This document shows, one piece after another, positions 60,510-64,000 of a DNA stretch of 64,000 bases. Position 1 is the stretch's first letter, and each line of letters begins with the position of its first letter. Under the pieces are notes generated by a model. It was not told the DNA's origin and made no database searches. It was given only the letters and a program-made list of their open reading frames with translations. Origin of the DNA: Flavobacterium tructae (GTDB taxonomy: Bacteria; Bacteroidota; Bacteroidia; Flavobacteriales; Flavobacteriaceae). The stretch lies in contig NZ_MUHH01000043.1 in NCBI RefSeq assembly GCF_002217475.1, forward strand, positions 1-64,000, written 5' to 3'. The position numbers and the translations under genes were made by a program.

Positions 60510-61108
60510 TTCATTTCTTTTTTATTGGTTAAATTTTCCCAGAATTGTTTATTGCATATTTTTTTAGAACTTTATCGTGGTTTCGTTTGATGAAAAAGAC
60601 AAAGTTCTCTTGCAATGCATTTTTTTAGTTAATGCGAAGAGGCAGATTTTTCCTAATTCGAAAAATTACGGTTAGGATATTTAGCTAGAAAATTGGATTT
60701 CATTTGCAGATGTGAGATCCTTAGATTTAGGTGATGTAGATCCCCGTGTCGCCTGTTTGAATCCGCCGTTTTTTTCGGCTTACCTTCACTGATTTGGGAA
60801 ATTGAAGAGCGATAAATAGTGTCTGTTTTGGGGCTACTAATTTACGAAAAAAAAATCATTTTTTGATTGATGATTTTTGGTTTTTTGATTCATTCAAAGT
60901 ACAAAAAAAATGCTGCCTTTGTTTTGTTTTAAACATTTGAACGATAAAACTTTAAACAAATTGTAGTAACTTAGTTACGGAAAGTAGAGACTTATGCTGA
61001 AAACAAAACTTCGATAAGCATGTAACTGGGCATGAATATTGAGAAAAGAATTTTATAGAATTATTTTAAACTTCAAAAAGCAATTATAAATTTTTAAAAT
61101 CCATTTTT
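60510..61108. other. 599-bp intergenic region without a supported gene
   Basis: No frame of convincing length or composition is found on either strand. It holds a GCCG-T7-CGGC mini-hairpin at 60765-60779, a stretch just before it that looks like part of a tRNA but does not pair well, an AT-rich tract (60840-60960), and a GTAACTTAGTTAC palindrome near 60966. Regulatory regions for both divergent genes must lie here; none is clear. Confidence 0.6.
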
Positions 61109-61546
61109 ATGAAAAAATACACATTTGCAGTCCTTTCGGTTTTAACTTTGTTGTTTTCTTCATGTTCGGTATCAAAATCTGTTTCAAGCGGAGATGATTT
61201 GTTTGGTACAAGCTGGGAATTAGAATATATCTCGGGACCAAGAATTGCGTTTAATGGATTGTATCCAAACAAAAAACCTCAAATTACTTTTGATAAAAAA
61301 GAAACGAAGGTTTATGGAAATAACGGATGCAATGGTTACAGTGCGACATATACTCTAAACGGAAAATCTTTGACCTTTGGAGAAGCCGGACCGACTACAA
61401 TGATGTATTGTGATGGAGGAGGAGAACAAGTATTTCTAAAACAAATAAAACAAATTACAAGCTATAGCATTGATAAAGATGGAAAGCTAAATTTAATTCA
61501 GGGAGATATTCCAGTAATGAGATTTGAGAAAGTGGCTAAACAATAG
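61109..61546 (+). CDS. META-domain lipoprotein (HslJ-like)
   Basis: 145 residues. Signal peptide with lipobox LFSSC, so Cys19 should be lipidated. FGTSWELEYISG begins the META domain (DUF306), VYGNNGCNGYSATY is the conserved NGCN core, and PTTMMYCDGGGEQVFL follows the TMMAC-type segment of HslJ. It is an envelope lipoprotein of uncertain function; HslJ in Escherichia coli is heat inducible and linked to novobiocin resistance. Followed by a strong terminator. Confidence 0.85.
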   Translation: MKKYTFAVLSVLTLLFSSCSVSKSVSSGDDLFGTSWELEYISGPRIAFNGLYPNKKPQITFDKKETKVYGNNGCNGYSATYTLNGKSLTFGEAGPTTMMYCDGGGEQVFLKQIKQITSYSIDKDGKLNLIQGDIPVMRFEKVAKQ

Positions 61547-61562
61547 TTTAAATGCAATATAG

Positions 61563-61597
61563 AAAAAGGGGAAATGATTTTTCATTTCCCCTTTTTT
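61563..61597. terminator. Strong bidirectional rho-independent terminator
   Basis: AAAAAGGGGAAATGA, a TTTT loop, and TCATTTCCCCTTTTTT form a perfect 15-bp stem with A and T tails on the two sides, lying between the convergent META lipoprotein and msrA genes. It is well placed to end both transcripts. Confidence 0.9.
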
Positions 61598-61603
61598 GTG
61601 CAA

Positions 61604-62230
61604 TTATGCCTTTTGTTTATTTTTCAATTTATCCTTAAAAACCTTTTCAAATTTTTCTATTTTGGGCTGAATGACCATTTTGCAATACGGTTGGTTTTTG
61701 TTGTTGGCATAATAATTTTGGTGATAATCTTCGGCTTTATAAAAAACTTTAAAAGGGTCCACCTTTGTTACAATTGGACTGTTGTAGACTTTTGCTTTGT
61801 TAAGCTCTGTAATAATGCTTTCTGCGGCCTTTTTTTGTTCGTCATTTTTGTAAAAAATAACAGAACGATACTGAGTGCCAACATCAGCTCCTTGTCTGTT
61901 TAAAGTTGTTGGATCGTGAACGGTAAAGAAAACTTTGAAAATTTCATTGATATCCGTTACGTTTTTATCATAAGTAATCTGGACTACTTCGGCGTGACCT
62001 GTTGTTCCTGTGCAAACCTCTTCATAGGTTGGATTAGCGACTTTTCCGCCTGAAAAACCGGAGACTACAGATTTTACCCCCGCCAGATTTTCATAAACGG
62101 CTTCAACACACCAGTAGCAGCCTCCGCCAAGTGTAATTGTTTCCAGATTTGAGGAGTTTTTTGTTTTGCTGTTTTGTGCAAATCCATTTAAGGACAATGC
62201 AAACAGGCTAATTAAGAATAAGTTCTTCAT
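61604..62230 (-). CDS. msrA: Peptide-methionine (S)-S-oxide reductase MsrA, exported
   Basis: 208 residues with a signal peptide (about 1-19, NGFAQ). GGGCYWCVEAVYENL holds the catalytic C38 in the family motif GCFW (here GCYW). GTTGHAEVV and GADVGTQYRSVIFY are conserved substrate-site pieces. It reduces the S-form of methionine sulfoxide in envelope proteins. The second Cys C41 may act in recycling. Only 8 bp separate it from the msrB stop, so both are one operon. Confidence 0.94.
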   Translation of the reverse strand: MKNLFLISLFALSLNGFAQNSKTKNSSNLETITLGGGCYWCVEAVYENLAGVKSVVSGFSGGKVANPTYEEVCTGTTGHAEVVQITYDKNVTDINEIFKVFFTVHDPTTLNRQGADVGTQYRSVIFYKNDEQKKAAESIITELNKAKVYNSPIVTKVDPFKVFYKAEDYHQNYYANNKNQPYCKMVIQPKIEKFEKVFKDKLKNKQKA

Positions 62231-62238
62231 TTTTAGTT

Positions 62239-62793
62239 TTATTTAGTATCGGGAATAAAGTCAAGTGCAATCGAATTCATGCAGTAGCGTTTTCCGGTTG
62301 GTGGAGGTCCGTCATCAAATAAATGACCTAAGTGCCCGCCGCAACGTCCGCATAGGGCTTCAATTCTTTCCATACCAAGAGAATTGTCATTTTTGTAAAC
62401 AACACTTTTCTTGTTGTCTTGTTCGAAGAAACTGGGCCATCCGCAGCTGCTGGCAAATTTCGCTCCTGAGCGAAAAAGTTTATTGCCGCAGGAAGCACAA
62501 TAATAAGTTCCTTTTTCGTCTGTTTTCCAGTATTTTCCGGTGAAAGGTCTTTCTGTATCCGCCTCACGCATTACGGCATATACATCTTCAGGGAGTACTT
62601 TTTTCCATTCGGCATTGCTGACGTTGAGTTTTGTTGTGTCGGTATTGGAATAATAAGGATTTCCGGGCTTGCTAATTTTGTTTTCCATGGCCGTCGTTGT
62701 TGTATTTTGCTTTTTTGTATTTTGTCCGCATGCTTGTAGAATAAAGAGCGGAATTAAAAAGCAAAGGCCGAGAAATTGAGTTTTTGTTTTCAT
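62239..62793 (-). CDS. msrB: Peptide-methionine (R)-S-oxide reductase MsrB, lipoprotein
   Basis: 184 residues from ATG 62793; an upstream start at 62823 would put ten residues in front of the signal peptide. A lipobox LQAC gives lipidated C22. Zinc-binding CxxC pairs are YCASCG and LCGRCG; CGWPSF and the catalytic Cys in RYCMNS are present. It reduces the R-form of methionine sulfoxide. Together with the exported MsrA it repairs oxidised proteins outside the inner membrane, an arrangement unlike the cytoplasmic pair of many bacteria. Confidence 0.93.
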   Translation of the reverse strand: MKTKTQFLGLCFLIPLFILQACGQNTKKQNTTTTAMENKISKPGNPYYSNTDTTKLNVSNAEWKKVLPEDVYAVMREADTERPFTGKYWKTDEKGTYYCASCGNKLFRSGAKFASSCGWPSFFEQDNKKSVVYKNDNSLGMERIEALCGRCGGHLGHLFDDGPPPTGKRYCMNSIALDFIPDTK

Positions 62794-63060
62794 TGTTAGG
62801 AGTGCTTTAATTCTGTATTTCAAAGATACGGCTAGATTTCGCCTGGAAATGTCGCGTAGTTTACAATTCAGATTTTTTTAAGTATGTTTTAACTTTTATT
62901 ATTTACGTAAAACAAAGGAATTCAGTTTTAGGGCTTGTATTTAAAGAGTTTTGAAGATTAATTGGTTTGTATTTTATTGATAACTAGTTTCTTGTGTTAT
63001 TGTAAGCTCGTTAAACTTTTCACAATCTCTTTCAGGATTTTCAAGCCATTTCTTTTTTCG

Positions 63061-63068
63061 TATTTTTG
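63061..63068 (+). promoter_or_regulatory. Bacteroidota-type -7 element (TATTTTTG)
   Basis: TATTTTTG matches TAnnTTTG 18 bp before the idi ATG, leaving a leader of about 10 nt. No -33 TTTG box at the right distance; moderate support only. Confidence 0.42.
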
Positions 63069-63085
63069 TTTGATCAATAAGCCCT

Positions 63086-63613
63086 ATGACAGAAGAAAAC
63101 GTAATACTAGTAAACCAACAGGATGAACAAATTGGCTTAATGCCAAAATTGGAAGCACATGAAAAAGCGATGTTGCATCGTGCTTTTTCGGTTTTTGTCT
63201 TAAATGATAAGAATGAAATAATGTTGCAGCAACGTGCTCATCAAAAATATCACTCACCTTTACTCTGGACAAATACATGCTGTAGTCATCAGCGTGAAGG
63301 AGAGACAAATGTCCAGGCCGGGAGCAGGAGACTTTTTGAGGAAATGGGGTTTAAGACAGACTTAAAGGAACTCTTTCATTTTATTTATAAAGCTCCTTTT
63401 GATAATGGCTTGACAGAACACGAGCTCGATCACGTTATGATTGGGTATTTTAATGATGATCCCGCTATCAATACAGACGAAGTGGAGGATTGGAAATGGA
63501 TGAAAATAGAAGATGTAAAAGAAGATATTCAACAACAGCCCGAAATTTATACCGTATGGTTTAAAATAATATTTGATGAATTTTATCATTATTTAGAAGA
63601 CCATAAACTTTAA
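63086..63613 (+). CDS. idi: Isopentenyl-diphosphate delta-isomerase, type 1
   Basis: 175 residues, Nudix-fold type 1 enzyme. H31 in LHRAFSVFVL and the catalytic cysteine C66 in TNTCCSH form the first active-site half; RRLFEEMGF is the modified Nudix helix, and EHELDHVMIG carries the acid near 116-119. It interconverts isopentenyl and dimethylallyl diphosphate for isoprenoids, including the undecaprenyl carrier used by polysaccharide enzymes. It is followed 22 bp later by the queD/PTPS gene. Confidence 0.95.
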   Translation: MTEENVILVNQQDEQIGLMPKLEAHEKAMLHRAFSVFVLNDKNEIMLQQRAHQKYHSPLLWTNTCCSHQREGETNVQAGSRRLFEEMGFKTDLKELFHFIYKAPFDNGLTEHELDHVMIGYFNDDPAINTDEVEDWKWMKIEDVKEDIQQQPEIYTVWFKIIFDEFYHYLEDHKL

Positions 63614-63635
63614 ACTAAACCAACCACCAACCAAA

Positions 63636-64000
63636 ATGAAAGTAACCATATCAAGAAAAGCACATTTTAATGCTGCACATCGATTGTACAGGAAAGATTG
63701 GACATTTGAAAAAAACGATGCCGTTTTTGGAAAATGCAATAACCCCAATTTTCATGGTCATAATTATGGTTTAACAGTAAGTGTTACAGGAAAAATTGAC
63801 CCCGAAACCGGTTTTGTTCTGGATGTGAAAGTATTAGCGGATATCATACGTGAAGAAGTAGAGATTCCGTTCGATCACAAAAACCTGAATCTGGATGTTC
63901 CGGAATTTCAGGATTTGAATCCAACAGCAGAGCATATTGCTGTTGTGATATGGAATAAAATTAAAAAGAGAATTCAACCCGATTTTGATTTAGAAATTGT
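63636..64000 (+). CDS. queD: 6-carboxytetrahydropterin synthase / 6-pyruvoyl-tetrahydropterin synthase, 3' truncated
   Basis: 121 codons are visible and the frame is open at the window end. The zinc site is complete: H15 in HFNAAHRLY, and H40 and H42 in NFHGHNYG; the catalytic C34 lies in GKCNNP, and the FVLDVKVL strand and FDHKNLN loop follow. The family covers QueD (queuosine precursor) and PTPS (biopterin), and the N-terminal part does not decide between them. Cotranscribed with idi by spacing (22 bp). Confidence 0.9.
   Translation, partial: MKVTISRKAHFNAAHRLYRKDWTFEKNDAVFGKCNNPNFHGHNYGLTVSVTGKIDPETGFVLDVKVLADIIREEVEIPFDHKNLNLDVPEFQDLNPTAEHIAVVIWNKIKKRIQPDFDLEI

Noticed and set aside
60731..60779. 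tRNA-like stretch with a GTTTGAATCC T-loop word
   Set aside because: The candidate T-stem and anticodon stem have two mismatches or more each and no acceptor stem or D-arm is present, so it is not called as a tRNA.

Overview
The window looks like chromosomal DNA from a Flavobacterium or a close relative in the Bacteroidota. It is strongly AT-rich. Several genes have upstream TAnnTTTG -7 elements, the promoter type of this phylum. There is a PorV/PorQ-type outer-membrane protein, and the protein sequences have a flavobacterial look. The species cannot be named from the sequence alone.

Positions 1 to about 45020 form one very large surface-polysaccharide locus, with every gene on the + strand and mostly 0-30 bp or overlapping junctions. 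It can be read as blocks. 1-3810: the end of a split glycosyltransferase (GT), a Wzy-like membrane protein and two GTs. 3812-11707: nucleotide-sugar block with an NDP-sugar epimerase/reductase, a WecA/WbpL-type initiating transferase, a cupin, a DegT aminotransferase, RmlC, RmlD, RmlA and a WbpM/PglF-type dehydratase. 11912-16106: ABC exporter Wzm/Wzt, then a sugar formyltransferase and a WecE-type aminotransferase, which together suggest a dTDP-Fuc4N / Fuc4N-formyl branch. 16093-22122: six GTs. 22153-27855: nonulosonic (sialic/legionaminic-like) acid set neuB, neuC, a GT, neuA, then asnB. 27873-28853: a GT10 fucosyltransferase broken by an in-frame TGA. 28997-43567: more GTs, an MBOAT/SGNH acylation pair, an unusual polysaccharide-deacetylase-like protein, a methyltransferase and an O-antigen ligase/polymerase. 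43625-45019: a WcaJ-type initiating transferase. In all there are 18 GTs (one split, one with a nonsense codon), two different initiating phosphosugar transferases and two polymerase/ligase-like membrane proteins. No Wzx flippase, Wzz, Wza/Wzc or rmlB is visible, so some parts must lie outside the window or be missing.

From 45021 to the end the content is ordinary chromosome: a DUF4105 membrane protein, a PorV/PorQ-like protein, pssA, a GH25 lysozyme, lptB, an AhpD-like protein, tatC, kdsD, recQ, two small exported proteins of unknown function, a conserved 79-aa protein, a COG2509 FAD protein, an unrecognised acidic protein, quinone oxidoreductase, an exported cupin, a META-domain lipoprotein, exported msrA and msrB, idi, and the start of a queD/PTPS gene.

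Intergenic gaps between convergent genes often hold long perfect hairpins built from 7-8 nt repeat units. One gap carries four copies of a 28-bp tandem repeat. No tRNA, rRNA, CRISPR array, insertion sequence or phage gene was recognised.
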